64,000 nt of DNA from Monocercomonoides exilis (taxonomy: Eukaryota > Preaxostyla > Oxymonadida > Polymastigidae): NCBI GenBank assembly GCA_001643675.2, contig LSRY02000009.1, positions 491,001 through 555,000 of the forward strand, written 5' to 3'. Under the pieces are notes generated by a model. The model did no database searches. It was given only the letters and a program-made list of their open reading frames with translations, and was not told the origin of the DNA. Position 1 is the stretch's first letter. Every line of letters starts with the position of its first letter. The translations under genes were made by a program, and so were the position numbers. Below, one piece after another: positions 34,001 to 45,209 of the stretch.

Positions 34001-37000
34001 CTTTCACGGAAATCGAAAGAGTAACTGGAAGTGGAGGCTGTATCAACATTGACAACAGCAATGATGAAAATTCAAATGGAGAAATAAATATTGAAGAATG
34101 TGTTTTTGATAGATGTTCTGTGCTTGCTGATGAAAGCAGAGGAGGAGATATCAATGCCCTGTTGAAAGGGAATACGCATTTGAATATCACTTCATGCACA
34201 TTCACAGGATGCACTGCATGAAATGAAGATGAGAAAACTGGATTTGGAGGAGGGATGGCACTGAAGCTGATTGATGACTATTCTTCGTTTGTGATCTCAT
34301 CTCCTGTTTTTGAAGCAGATAAGCCAAATACTGCTAAATATGGAAATGATCATTTTGTTGAATCATTGAACTTGACAAAGAGCATCACAAACACCTCTCT
34401 TCCATTTGTGCCAGAGAATCTGGATGATATTACGTTGGATTCAATGAGAGGTTTTGATGGAAATGATTCAACGAATGCCATTCCATTGATCTATTTATGG
34501 CTTTCACTTGGAGCACAGATATTTATTGGAGGCGATGGAAAAGATGTTTGCACTTGTGGTCTTTCAGATTATCCGTGTCTGTCAATCGATTGTTGTTTGG
34601 ATCGATTGCCTGAAGGAAATGAAAGGAAAATAAACATCATTGGAAAAGGAATTCTTCAAAAGAGTGTTGATGTGAGTGGCCTTTCAATGTGCTCAAACAA
34701 TGAAGAAATGTGCTCTTTGGAATGTGTTTCATCGCTTGAAGAAGCTGAAGGAGCAGCAATGAAGATTTCTGGAATTACTAAATTTGAATTTATTAACTTT
34801 ATGATTCCATCTTCATTCACAGGTGGAGTCAATTATTTGATGCATGTTGACTCAAGCGATGGATTATTGACTTTGAAAGACTGTTCATTCACAAAAAATG
34901 AAGAAGCAGAGAAGAAAAAACCGATTTTGGGCTGATCAAGGCAGATGGAGACACAGTTCAATTGGAATTAGTGGCAATGCAATCACTCTGCTTTTCAAAG
35001 GATGTTATTTCTGCGCTGCCAACAACGATATTGAATGTGAAAAACCTGACAATGAAGAATATTGTTCTGGATGGGGTCAGTGGATTGAGGATATTAAAGA
35101 GTTCAGGGAGAGAAAACAGAGAAAATAATGAAGTTCAACAAGATATTATTATTGAGTGGAGTTCGTTCAAAGAAGTCACTAAGAACACAACAGAGAACAT
35201 TCCCATCATTAGAAATAACAACGATGATGAGCCATTGATAATAGTGATACGAAATACAACGATGAAGAAGCGTGGAGGATCGAAATGTGGAAAGGGAGGG
35301 GTAATATTTTCTGTGTTGAACGAGGGAGGAAGCTTTGACTGTTCATTTTGTACGATTTCTGAGTGCTTCTGCTCAACCACAGGAAGAGGTGGGTGGATGT
35401 TTCTGGAGTGCACCTCGACAGCTGAGCAACCTCTGAATTTTGTTTTGTCGAATATCACCTTCAAAGATAACTCAGCGTTCAGAGGAAGAGACGTGTATGT
35501 GAGATGCCACTCAATCGAAAATCAAATTGTTGATGAACAATTCCTGTTGGACTTCAGATTGCCATTTGTGAAAGAATTGGCAATGTGGGGATATGAAACT
35601 GACTCTTTTGTGGGGGAAGAAGATCTTCTGCTGAGTGTTGTGAAATACCAGAGCGAGACGATTTTTGTGTCTATGACTGCAGACAATCACGCAGATAGCA
35701 AGCAATGTGGAAAGTTCAACATGCCTTGGAAGTCGTTGAATGTTGGAGTTCAGCACATTATTCCTTCATCATATTCACAGCTGTTGATCTTGGGGCAAAC
35801 AGAAATAATTGTGAAATGTGATGTGCATGATGTGATCATCCGTTCGCTGCAATCTCCTTTAGCAGCTTTGGTGTATCTGAACTCAACAATTGTTGGCAAT
35901 GAGGGAAATCTAATCACAATCTCAGAGAAAGTTCGGATTGAGAGATTGAAATTCAACTTTGTTCAGTTATTTTTGTATTCAGGCAATTCTATTATCCATG
36001 AAACAAATGGCCAATTATCTCTTTCATTTGTTGATTTTTCTTCGATTGGCCACTCAGAAAACATTGAAGCTGCTATTCCAAACTCAACATTGCTGAGTAT
36101 CGAAAATGGAATTCTTCATATTGACAACTGCTCAGTGTCACTCCTATCATTCAAGAAATCGTTGTTTCTGTTAAATGGGGATAAGATTTCATTGATGAAT
36201 GTGAGACTGGAAAAAGTTGAAGCAATTTCAAATGTGTTTGAGATTGGCAATTGTGGAAAAATTGCATTGAATGGAGTATCAGCGGATGGAGTGAAGCCGT
36301 CTGATGGTTGTATCATTGTGATAAACGATTCAATTTCAGAAACCGTTTCCATTGGAATCTGCTCATTCAACAACTGTTCAAGGAACTCAGAAGGCGCTTC
36401 TGTTTTCTCGGCTTCATCAACCTCTGCTCATTTCGAGTTTTCAAACTGTTCTTGCACGAATTGCTATTCTCTGTCTGACAAATGAAGTGTTATTGAGGTG
36501 CATGATGCGAAGGATGTTTCGATGGATTCTTGTCGATTTATTGGAGTGCTTGCGAAAGAAAGTGAAAACAAAAGAATAAACACTTTTGAAGATATCTGTC
36601 AATGGAATGGATCACTTGTCCATTTGTCAAATTCTTCGTTAGTGATGAAGGATGTGATAATTTCTAATTCTTCATTTGGCGGAATATCCATATCTTCTGG
36701 AAATGTGACAATTGAGAAAGGAGAATTCTTCGACAACAATCCATTCATTGAAAAATATCCATCAGTGAGAAGAAACATTGTTTGCTCAGATTTTGCTTCA
36801 TTGACCATTACCAGCTCGAAAGGAGGAGATGGACAAGAGAAAAATACTTCTCTTTGGATCCTTAACGACGAATGCACCATTGGTGGAATAGAAGGAGAAA
36901 GGTCATCGCCTTTCTTCATTCCAAAACTGGAAGATATTTCTCTGAACGAAAATGGAAGCAACATTGGAATTAAATTCTAGGGATCACTTTTTGTACCATG

Positions 37001-37347
37001 TGATTTGTCATTCAGATTGATATTCAAAACAGGGGATGTGGAGTTGGTTGAGACATATCAGTTTGATGAAAACAGTTTTGTGTCTGAAGATGAAGTGATT
37101 GGAACAATCCCATCAGAAAATATTTCAGCAATTGCAGATGAAACAGAGGTGTCAGTGATGATATTGTTTGGAAAACAATTGTCTGCAACTTCTCCTCTGA
37201 TTCTGAAGAACAAAACGGAATCAAAGGCAAAAGGAGATGATTAAGTTGTTGAAGGAGGGAAAGAAGGAAAATCATATTGGTTGTTGATTGTGATTGTACT
37301 TGTTGTTTTATTGTTGATTGTTCTCATTGTATCAATAATTTTGGCAA

Positions 37348-37976
37348 TTCGATGGAGAAATTCAAAAGAAGAAGCAAAAAAATACAAGGAGATTGTTGAT
37401 GATAATATCAAAAAGGATCCGAAGCCGATTGAGATAGTGACGATGGAGATGTCACCAGAGGAGCAGTAGAGGAGAGCTGAGAGGGAGGCAGAGAAGAAGA
37501 GCGAAGAGATAATAAAGAAAAGAATAAATGGAAAGGAGATGGTGCATTCGGAGTCTGAAGAGTATTTGTTATCTGAAAGTGGATCGACTGAATACATTCT
37601 GAGGAAAGATTCAGATAAGATTCCTGATTGGGCATTGGAGAAGGTTGATGATGAGGAAATTAGAAAACAGACTCCATTTCCATCCATTTCATCCACTTCA
37701 ACAACTGATTCTGATTCAACATTTGTCCGAGGTGAGGATCTGTGCCCGACCACCTCATCCATGTCGAATCTGGTGGATGCAATAGCGTGCTCATCTCCTC
37801 ACGAAAAGCTGATTGTGGATCTGAGGGATTCACTGTTCATGTTGTTGCATGGAAGGAACGAGAAGAAAGAGATAGCAATAGGCACTCTTCAGGAGAGAGA
37901 GATGACAGCTGCTCAGATCCTGTTCTGGGTGGTGAATGGAGCACTGCACTCATCTGACGAAATGGACAATCCTCTT
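37348..37976 (+). repeat. Near-identical tract, partner of 50654-51282 (inverted)
   Basis: About 629 bp covering the juxtamembrane part of pseudogene 1 is essentially the same as the reverse complement of 50654-51282. Outside the tract the two genes differ at several percent of positions. The in-frame TAG at 37467 lies inside the tract and is shared. Confidence 0.85.
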
Positions 37977-38630
37977 TCATCTCTTGCCAATCTCAGTCCT
38001 CACGTTGTGCCGTTCTCAGAGCACATGGTGATCTGCATTGTGATGCACTCAGACTTCTTATCTGATGATGATTCAGACTCGTCTTCCATCTCTTCATCAA
38101 CTGTTGTGACTTCAACTTGTAATGATGATGGCGACTCTCTTCCCTCATCAGCATTTGAGGATGATGAAGATAGTTTCAAAAAAGAGTGCCTGAGGTGGAA
38201 GGCGCCAGAGCTGCAGATGAACAAGAAGATGAAAGCGACAAAGGAGTCAGTGGCATTCTCGATTGGGATGATGCTGTGGGAGTATTTGACTCTCAAGACT
38301 CCGTTTGGAGAGTATGAGGCAGTGATTGCAGGGGAGAAGATTGTGAATGGGGAGAGGCCGAGGCTGGAGATGGCAGAGGAATCTGGTCTGTTTGGGGTGA
38401 TGCAGAGCTGTCTTTCGGTAAAGGCTGAGGGGCGGCCCGCGCTGATGGAGCTGAAACGAACATTTTTTGGGAAGTTTCCGGCTGAGGCGATGGTGATGAC
38501 GATGACAGATACGATGTGCTGTGAGGAGTCAGAGGAGTCGGAAGAGTCAGAGGAGTCAAAAGAGAAGGACAGCCAAGCAAGGTACATTCGTCCTTCTTCA
38601 ACGATCATGAGTGACGAGACGAAAAAGTGA
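37539..38630 (+). other. Intact ORF for the kinase-like cytoplasmic tail of pseudogene 1 (363 aa)
   Basis: Downstream of the last stop the frame stays open to TGA. It has an acidic/Ser-rich juxtamembrane region (HSESEEYLLSESGSTEYILR, RGEDLCPTTSSMSN), then a segment like a protein kinase C-lobe: LRWKAPEL (APE motif), SIGMMLWEYLT (subdomain IX), GERPRLEMAE and EGRPALMELKRTF (subdomain XI). No glycine loop, VAIK lysine, HRD or DFG is visible upstream; the equivalent region reads SLFMLLHGRNEKKEIAIGTL and CIVMHSDF. If translated it would be a pseudokinase, not an active kinase. Confidence 0.7.
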
Positions 38631-38956
38631 TGGGTGAAAGGAACAGAAGCAAAGACAAGTTGTAAAGCTGAGAAGAGGTTTTATAATTTTTGTTGTTCTT
38701 GATTTTTGAATATTTTTGTTTTTTCATTTGTATTTGAATATTTTTTTCAATTAATAGTCAATTTCTTATAATTTTCCGTTTTCTTCACTTTTTGTGTGAT
38801 TTAACTTTTATGTTGTTGTTTTTTGTGCCATTTGCGTTTTTTGAATTGTTTAAATTATAAGTTCTTTTACAACACCATTTTTTCTGGAGAAGGATCTAAG
38901 TAGAATTTTGTGGGGCTTTGCTTCCACACATCTGCTGATCAATTGTTTTATTTTTT

Positions 38957-38989
38957 CATTCATTCATTCATTCATTCATTCATTCCATT
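38957..38989. repeat. (CATT)n microsatellite
   Basis: About eight copies of CATT downstream of pseudogene 1; a shorter run of the same unit is at 39178-39198. Confidence 0.9.
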
Positions 38990-39640
38990 TTATAACTCCC
39001 ATTTGATTTTTGGTTGAGCATGTTTTTCGTTCATCTTCTGCCTTTGAGACGAGAAGAACAAGCCAGGAGCATTGGAAAATGCTTCTTGACAAGCGATCTT
39101 GATTCCTTTTGAAAGAAAGTGATCTTCATTTATTTTTACAAGTCGATCAATCCTCTTCTCCAGTGACTTGATTATCTTTCATTCATTCATTCATTCATTT
39201 CGCATTATGTATTCATCACCCGTTGTATTATTGAGCTTGCAAATTGGATTGAAAAGATAAAAAACAAAGCAATCGAAAACACCAAATTGTTTTTTCTTTT
39301 GTCATTGATGAGTTTCTTTTCAAAAGCCAAAACTTTGAAATTGAATCAGAAAATCAGAAATCCTCATTTACCAACAAGATCCACTTATTCTTTTGAGTGG
39401 ATGATCAAACAATATTTTGACTCACTCAAAGATTATTAGTTTCTCGTTCAGTTTCCTCTGCCATTTTCAAAAGGATCAAAATTTCACATTCAAGAACATC
39501 TGAAATTTCTTTTGAAACACACAGATTAAAACACCTTTGTTCTTCAAACACACGCACAGTTCAGTCATTTTTTGAAAAAGTGGCTCATCTCCTTTTTCCT
39601 CTTTAATAACAAAAGTCTCATTTATTGTTTCTTTTGCCTT
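38990..39640. other. Spacer between pseudogene 1 and gene debris
   Basis: AT-rich with a second (CATT)n run at 39178-39198. No coding sequence recognised. Confidence 0.5.
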
Positions 39641-41060
39641 TGCCCAGTATTGAACAACAATGTTTTATGAAAGTAAAGAAAGAAGCAATTCAAAAAGCAA
39701 ATTGCCCACATTGTGGTTGAATGACTTATGAAAAAGGATTGCGAAAAAAGGATGGAAAGATTCATCAAACAAATGAAAATGGTTTCATAGAATATTATGA
39801 ATTTTTCCTTTTGGATTGGACTGGAAAAGCTATTCAGGATATTCTTCAAAAACAATTTCATTTGAACAAAGCAATCAAAGTGACATGTTTTATCACATCA
39901 ATCATATTTCCATAAGTCTTTGTGAAAGATTTCTTGGATGAAGGACTCATTCAACTGTGACTGTTCTTCATTTTCATTTCTTTGCCTCTCTTCCACTTAT
40001 TTGTCATTCTTTTTCCCGTAACGATCCCACTCATCTTTTTCTGTGAGTTGATTATTTTCAACTTTTCGAACAAGTTGCAAATCTAATAATCGATTCACAA
40101 ATATTGAATGATGTCTTTTTCTTTCTTTTTTGAAATAAACAGGTGAGCAATGGATTCTTAATTTTGAGCAACAAAGAAAAAATGTTGAAGACTGTATTAG
40201 TTTGTTTCCAATGAGGAAAACTCACATTCCATTAAAAAATGAAAATCAAGAAATTTTTATTATCATTTCTATTTATTTTATGAAACATAACGTTTTCAGA
40301 AAATAAACTTCAAAGGTGTGCAACAAACAATTACAACTATTAATTGGCAAATTTTTGATTTCGAAAGAAAAAAGTTGGTTTTCTCCAGCTTCATTTGTTT
40401 CAACGTTATCCCCAAGTTTCCATTCAAGAATTGTGGTTCAACAACTCCAACAAAAAGATTGTGAAACATTTGCACAACAGAGAATGTCACAAACAACAAC
40501 TGGTTTCCAATCGTTGCCCAGAATGTGATCGTTGCCAATGGAGGTTCAGACATAGATGCATGTGGCATTCCTCAAAAAACACAAATGAACAAAATGCCTA
40601 AAGATGATGTCACCAAAGAAGAAGAAGAAGAAGAAGAAGAAGAAGAAGAAAAAGATGATAAAGAAAAAGAAGAAAAACACGAAGAAGATAATGACCAAGA
40701 AGGAAAGAATACATATATAATTTCATTTGCCGAGGAGGGACATATGAAAACAATGATAGCTTAGACGAAGGCGAAGAAGAAGAAGACGAAGATCTTATCG
40801 AGATGTCATATGTTGAATATATGCTAACAGAAGATGTTCTCAACATCACAACCTCATTCTCTGCTCCAGCAGACAATGCTTTGACGACATAGTCCAAAGA
40901 CGAGGGCAAAGTGTCTTTTTATAAATTCTTTTCATCTCCAATTGCAGTGAAAATATCGGGTCCGTTCTCATTGTCTTGCTCTGCAAAGATAAGATTGTCA
41001 ATTTCAACAACAAGTCTGATTTCTTCCGTTTGGAAAGGATACGGATAGAAACGTCTTCAC
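39640..41060 (+). pseudogene. Debris of one or more unrecognised genes
   Basis: Protein-like fragments lie on the plus strand between stops: NCPHCG then MTYEKGLRKKDGK and FFLLDWTGKAIQDILQKQF (39.68-39.91 kb), a hydrophobic span (about 39.96-40.05 kb), a possible intron (donor GTGAGT near 40042, acceptor AACAG near 40140) leading to EQWILNFEQQRKNVEDCISL, then NVIPKFPFKNCGS, WFPIVAQNVIVANGGSD, an acidic (GAA)n run at 40617-40660, and VKISGPFSLSCSAKIRLS. TGA and TAA codons and at least one frame change interrupt it. No family recognised; it may be two genes. Confidence 0.35.
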
Positions 41061-41606
41061 ATTATATAGATAAATACAAAATGCACGCATGCTGATATTT
41101 TCATTCAAAATTTAAATTGTTGCATTTCGTTGTTCTTCCGATTTCCAAAAATAAACAGAATGAATTTCATCGTTCGCAATGTTTTTCCAGTGATTGACGT
41201 TTGCATGCAAAATAATACAATTAATTCTGCAGGATAGATTCATTCGCTGATCTCTCATCTTTCCAATGGATAATCTCGTTCAAAGAAAACAGTTTGATCA
41301 TTCGATCCATAACAAATAAAGAAAAATCGAAAAAGCGTTGTTTTTCTTTAAAATCCTTGGCCGGGATGTCAACAAAAGGAAAAACAGTTTGAGCACACGT
41401 GTTTTATTTGATTGTTTTGTGTTTTTATATTTCAACTGCTTCTTCTACCAAAACATGTGCTCGTTCAATGTGAATGGCTGATATATTGTTGCTTTCATGA
41501 ACAATTTTTTTAAAAAAGAAAAAAATGCAGGAGGCGGACAACACAAAAATGTTCAATGGTTTGCAATTGTTATTGCAAGTGAATTTTTGCTTATTGCATT
41601 TTTTCT
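41061..41606. other. AT-rich spacer
   Basis: Nothing coding recognised. It should contain the promoter and a short first exon of the next gene, which I could not place. Confidence 0.4.
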
Positions 41607-42940
41607 TTGTTTTTTATTGAAGAATTGTTTTGCGAACTGGAAGATTGCGATGAGGAAGATCAGAAACAAAAGGTTAAAGAGCTGCATGTAATAATTGATG
41701 GAATGAATGAGGAAGAATTTAAATCCGTTATCACAAAAGAACTGTTTGACAAAATATACAGAATATTTGAAGAAAAGAAAATTTCTTTGGAAAATGCATT
41801 CATACTGCTAAAGCACATTGGATATTGCAAAGTGATGAAAAATGTTTGGTTTCTTCATTTTGAAGAATCTCCGCTGAGCAAAAGATTGGTAAAGATGATT
41901 AAAGATGGAAATGAGAAAAACGAAAGAATGAATGAAAATTTTCTTGCCAATCTTTGCGAATGCTATCTTTTGCTGAACGATCATTTTGATTGGGAATTAT
42001 TTTCTGTTTGCATTCCCTGCATTCTAAAAGTTGCATCGAACAAAGAGGAAAATGAAGATACTCAAGAGGAAAAGGAAATAGCTTTGCTGGCATTGAGCAA
42101 CATATACGAAAGATATTTAGTATGTGCATTTTCACTTTCTTTTTTATGCCTTCACTTTTTATAATTTTTTCTTATTAGTTTGTGGATAAAAAATTGTATT
42201 TGAATGAGATAACAGAAATAATCCAATATCACCAGGAACACCACAATCTGACTCGGCTTGCCTATCAATCTGCTTGGCATTTTTTGTATTGCAGATTTTG
42301 CAAAGACGAAAGCTTGAAAGGTATAGTTGTGAATGAGCTGCATTTCGCGAGAGAAGCCAGAAGAGAACTTGAAGAACTGTCGAAATGTATTGACTGGAAG
42401 AGAAAAGGAGGGGAGGAAGGAGAAAAAGAAAAGAAAGAAATGGTCATTATTATTAGATGGTTGACGATATTGGGGTCATATTTTTTCAGATACGGATTGC
42501 GAAATGAAGAGCATTTTGGACTTATTGGCAGTATTATGGGAGTTCTTCGAGCATCAAAGGAGAATTATAAAAGAATTTACAAGATATGTATTGATTCATT
42601 GAGCAAAGCAGCGAGAAATAGAGCCTTGAAAGTTGATGACTTTTTGAGCATTGGGGCTGCTGACTTTGTTTTGGAGGTGGTTGCTCAATCACATGTGATC
42701 AATATGCAAACTTCGGACTGTTTGGATTTTTTCAAGATCCTTTGCGAAAGATTGAGAAGCGAAAGAGAAATAGAAAGCGATAAAGCGAAAAGAAAAGAGT
42801 TGAAAAGAAAAGTGCTTGATAAGTTAGAGGAAGAAGGATACGAAGATTGCATCATCGGGCTTCACTGTTGCATATTTGAAGATCCAATAATTGACTTATA
42901 TTTGGTTCGATACATTGATGATTATCTTGTTTATTGCTGA
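41607..42940 (+). CDS. YHQEH-family hypothetical protein, copy 1 (5' end unresolved)
   Basis: Two exons joined by a 59-nt intron (42120-42178, donor GTATGT, acceptor TTAG) in phase 0; stop TGA. The first visible exon begins near 41623 with EELFCELEDCDEEDQKQK, probably after an upstream intron. It has FKSVITKELFDKI and CECYLLL. The second exon begins FVDKKLYLNE, then YHQEHHNLTRLAYQSAW, NELHFAREARRELEELSKCIDW, a Lys/Glu run, and ends LDKLEEEGYEDCI...DYLVYC. The sequence is all alpha-helical in character, rich in Lys, Glu and Leu. No enzymatic motif is seen. I know this family only as hypothetical proteins of oxymonads (recollection). Two paralogues lie at 43432-44990 and 57165-58548. Confidence 0.75.
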
Positions 42941-43082
42941 TCCGTTGGCTTTTTGATTCATCTTGTGTTTTTGTCTTTGAACTTCATTTGATTTGAACAA
43001 AATACTTGTTCTTCTTTTTTTTCTGTTTTCAAGAAAAGTTAATTTTCTTTTTTTCGAAAAGCAACTTTATTCCACTTCTGAA

Positions 43083-43086
<4 letters not shown>

Positions 43087-43172
<86 letters not shown>
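43087..43172. repeat. (TTA)n followed by poly-T
   Basis: About 16 copies of TTA followed by about 35 T. It separates the convergent copies 1 and 2 of the YHQEH family. Confidence 0.95.
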
Positions 43173-43431
43173 CACATTTCAGATTCAATAAAGCAGAGTT
43201 TTTTTGATTTCTTCCAGGCATATTTCAACTTTTTCACTCTTCTTCAAGAATACTAAATATTTAAAACAACCATTTGTGATTCCTTCTTTCTTTCTTTCTT
43301 TCTTTTCTTTGTTGCTTTTCAAAGAAGCGAGTTGAAAACAGACAAAAAAAAAGGGTTCAAATGCTTGCAAAATCAAAAAATGAGAAAATATAAAGAAAGA
43401 ATTTTTGATTCGCAAAAATCAATGTAATTTC

Positions 43432-44990
43432 TCAAATACTCACAAAATAATCTGAAATATTCAATGATATGTCATGATAATGTTTTCTGTTAAAAAAATC
43501 TATCACTTCAGAGAAGCTTGTGATGATGTCTTCGTATCCTTCTTCTTCCATCTTTTCGAACATCTCCATTTTCATCAACTTTCTTTTCGCTTCTTCCATT
43601 TCATCACACTTCTTCCTTTTCAATCGGCATGAAATCAAATCAAAAAATACCAACAAATTCCAAACTCTTCCATCTTTCAACGTTGATTGAATTATTTCCT
43701 CCATAAAAGCATCAACTGCTCCCCCATTCAGCAAGTTTTTCACACCCCTTTTGTCCTCTGTAAGTATCAATAAATGAATGCACTGATCGTTGATTTCTCT
43801 GTAATTATCTTTCGCTGCTCGAAACACCTGAACAATGCTGCTGACAAGTTCGGCAAACCCTTCATTCCACACTTGGCACAAACTGAAGAAAAATTCCAAT
43901 ATTTGCAGCCAACTCAATATTATGCCCATCTCTTTCTTTTCTTTTCCTCCTCCTCCTTCTTCCTTTGCCTTCCAATCAATGCATTTCGAAAGCTCATCCA
44001 GTTCACTTCTTGCCTCTCTCACAAAATGCAGCTCATTCACAAAAACTTCTTCCAGGTATCTGTCGTTGAGTAATCTGTCAATTAAAAACTTCCAAGCCGA
44101 CTGATACGCAAGTCGCTTCAAATTGTGATGTTCCTGGTGATAATGGATTATTTCTGTCATTTCGTTCAAATACAGTTTTTTTTCTATTTTCTATTTAAAA
44201 AAATTACAAAAAGAAAGCGAAAAAACTCATACATGATATCCGAAGCAATTCGAGGCAAGCAAAGCCATTTCCACTTCCTTTTGGACTTTCTCGTTTTCCT
44301 CTTTGTTCAAAGCGACTTTCAGAATGCATGATGCACAGATCGAAAATAATTCGAGTGAAACCCTACCATTAAGCAAAAGATAGCATTCGCAAAGGTCAGC
44401 CAGCAGTCTTTCATCCCTTTCCTCCTTTTTCTTGTGTTCTTCAACAATCATCTCCTCAAATCTTTTGCCCAAAGAAGAATGCTCAAATTTTGAGTTGCTT
44501 GTGCGCTTTAATGTTTTGCAGTATCCAACGTGCTTTAGCAGCAGAATGATATTTCCAAAATTTATTTTCTTTTCATCAATCATTTCATGAATTTTGTCGA
44601 ACGGTTTGATTCTGAAAAAAAAATTGAATTCATTTGGGTGATTATTTTTGATGTCATATTTTTCCATTCAAATTTTTCGGTTTGAAAAAACTCCCTTGAA
44701 CATTAACAAATAAACATTGAAAAGAGAAATAGCATTTTCATAAGTCCATCGTTTTCAATTCAACTTAGACATTTGTTTTTGAAACAGTTCTGATGTCTTT
44801 AGCAATTGAATGAAAAATCTTTACACAATGGCAAACAATCTTTGAAAAAACAGCACACCGAAAAAAGTTATGATTTCTAAAAGAATCACCCATTTCTATC
44901 CATTTTTTCCGCTTGTTCATTCATTTTAAGGATTTTCTGTTTCTGCTCATCCTCGTCACAATCTCCAAGCTCAGAAAGCAACTTTTCAAA
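43432..44990 (-). CDS. YHQEH-family hypothetical protein, copy 2, interrupted by a MITE
   Basis: Minus strand, stop TGA at 43432. The last exon (44190-43432) begins KIEKKLYLNEMTEIIHYHQEH and is open to the C-terminus (EEEGYEDIITSF...NISDYFVSI). A 42-nt intron (44191-44232, donor GTATGA) joins it to exon 44611-44233 (PFDKIHEMIDEKK..CECYLLLNG). Upstream, 44990-44890 encodes FEKLLSELGDCDEDEQKQK. Between the last two lies a 256-bp MITE. A GT inside its terminal repeat (44889) and a TTTTTCAG acceptor (44613-44612) would remove it as a 278-nt intron and keep the frame, giving MDRN-G-IKPFDKIH. That costs about 10 residues relative to copies 1 and 3. Whether this is spliced or dead cannot be decided from sequence. 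Confidence 0.65.
44636..44891 (-). mobile_element. MITE family 1, copy 2 (256 bp), inside copy 2 of the YHQEH family
   Basis: Read on the minus strand it starts GGGTGATTCTTTTAGAAATC and ends AAAAATAATCACCC, with flanking ATTT on both sides in the plus orientation (target-site duplication). Same length and termini as copies at 7981 and 60133. It splits conserved coding sequence of a gene-family member. Confidence 0.82.
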
Positions 44991-44999
44991 CAAAAAAAA

Positions 45000-45209
45000 T
45001 TATGAAATAAAATCTCAAAAATCAAGGATTCAAATGCAACAATCCAGGCAAACCAGTGAACTTTTTTGTGCTATTGTTCTCCTGTATTTTTTCAAAAAAT
45101 ATTGTAATAGAAAACAATGCCATTTTTATCATTCATATTGAATGAGCGCACGTTTGGAAAGAAGAAGCAGATGAAATATTAAAACTCAAAATAAAATTTA
45201 AAAAAATAT
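45000..45209. other. Spacer upstream of YHQEH copy 2
   Basis: AT-rich; expected to hold the promoter and first exon of copy 2, neither of which I could define. Confidence 0.4.

Larger units (their letters stand above)
31060..38630 (+). pseudogene. Broken beta-helix surface gene with kinase-like tail (pseudogene 1)
   Basis: Homologous throughout to the intact surface genes, but with no signal-peptide exon. 31.06-32.17 kb has several TGA codons, a TAA and a frameshift near 31430. From 32176 to 38630 one frame runs on with stops at 33286 (TGA), 34219 (TGA), 36483 (TGA), 36978 (TAG), 37242 (TAA) and 37467 (TAG), plus a frameshift in an A-run near 34915. Family landmarks remain: GGGI/GGAM turns, GRDVYV, CGLSDYPCLSIDC, the pre-membrane domain (CQWNGSLVHLSNSS, YPSVRRNIVC, TSLWILNDEC), a membrane helix near 37276-37350, and the cytoplasmic tail. 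37348-37976 is nearly identical to 50654-51282 in inverted orientation. Calling it dead rests on the stops; transcription is not excluded. Confidence 0.8.

Noticed and set aside
31060-34221. TGA read as tryptophan in pseudogene 1
   Set aside because: Several TGA codons precede Gly-rich turns where Trp is not conserved in relatives, one aligns with Gly in paralogues, and intact genes end in TGA.
38957-39198. CRISPR-like or satellite array
   Set aside because: Only short (CATT)n microsatellites; no spaced direct repeats, and the DNA is eukaryotic.
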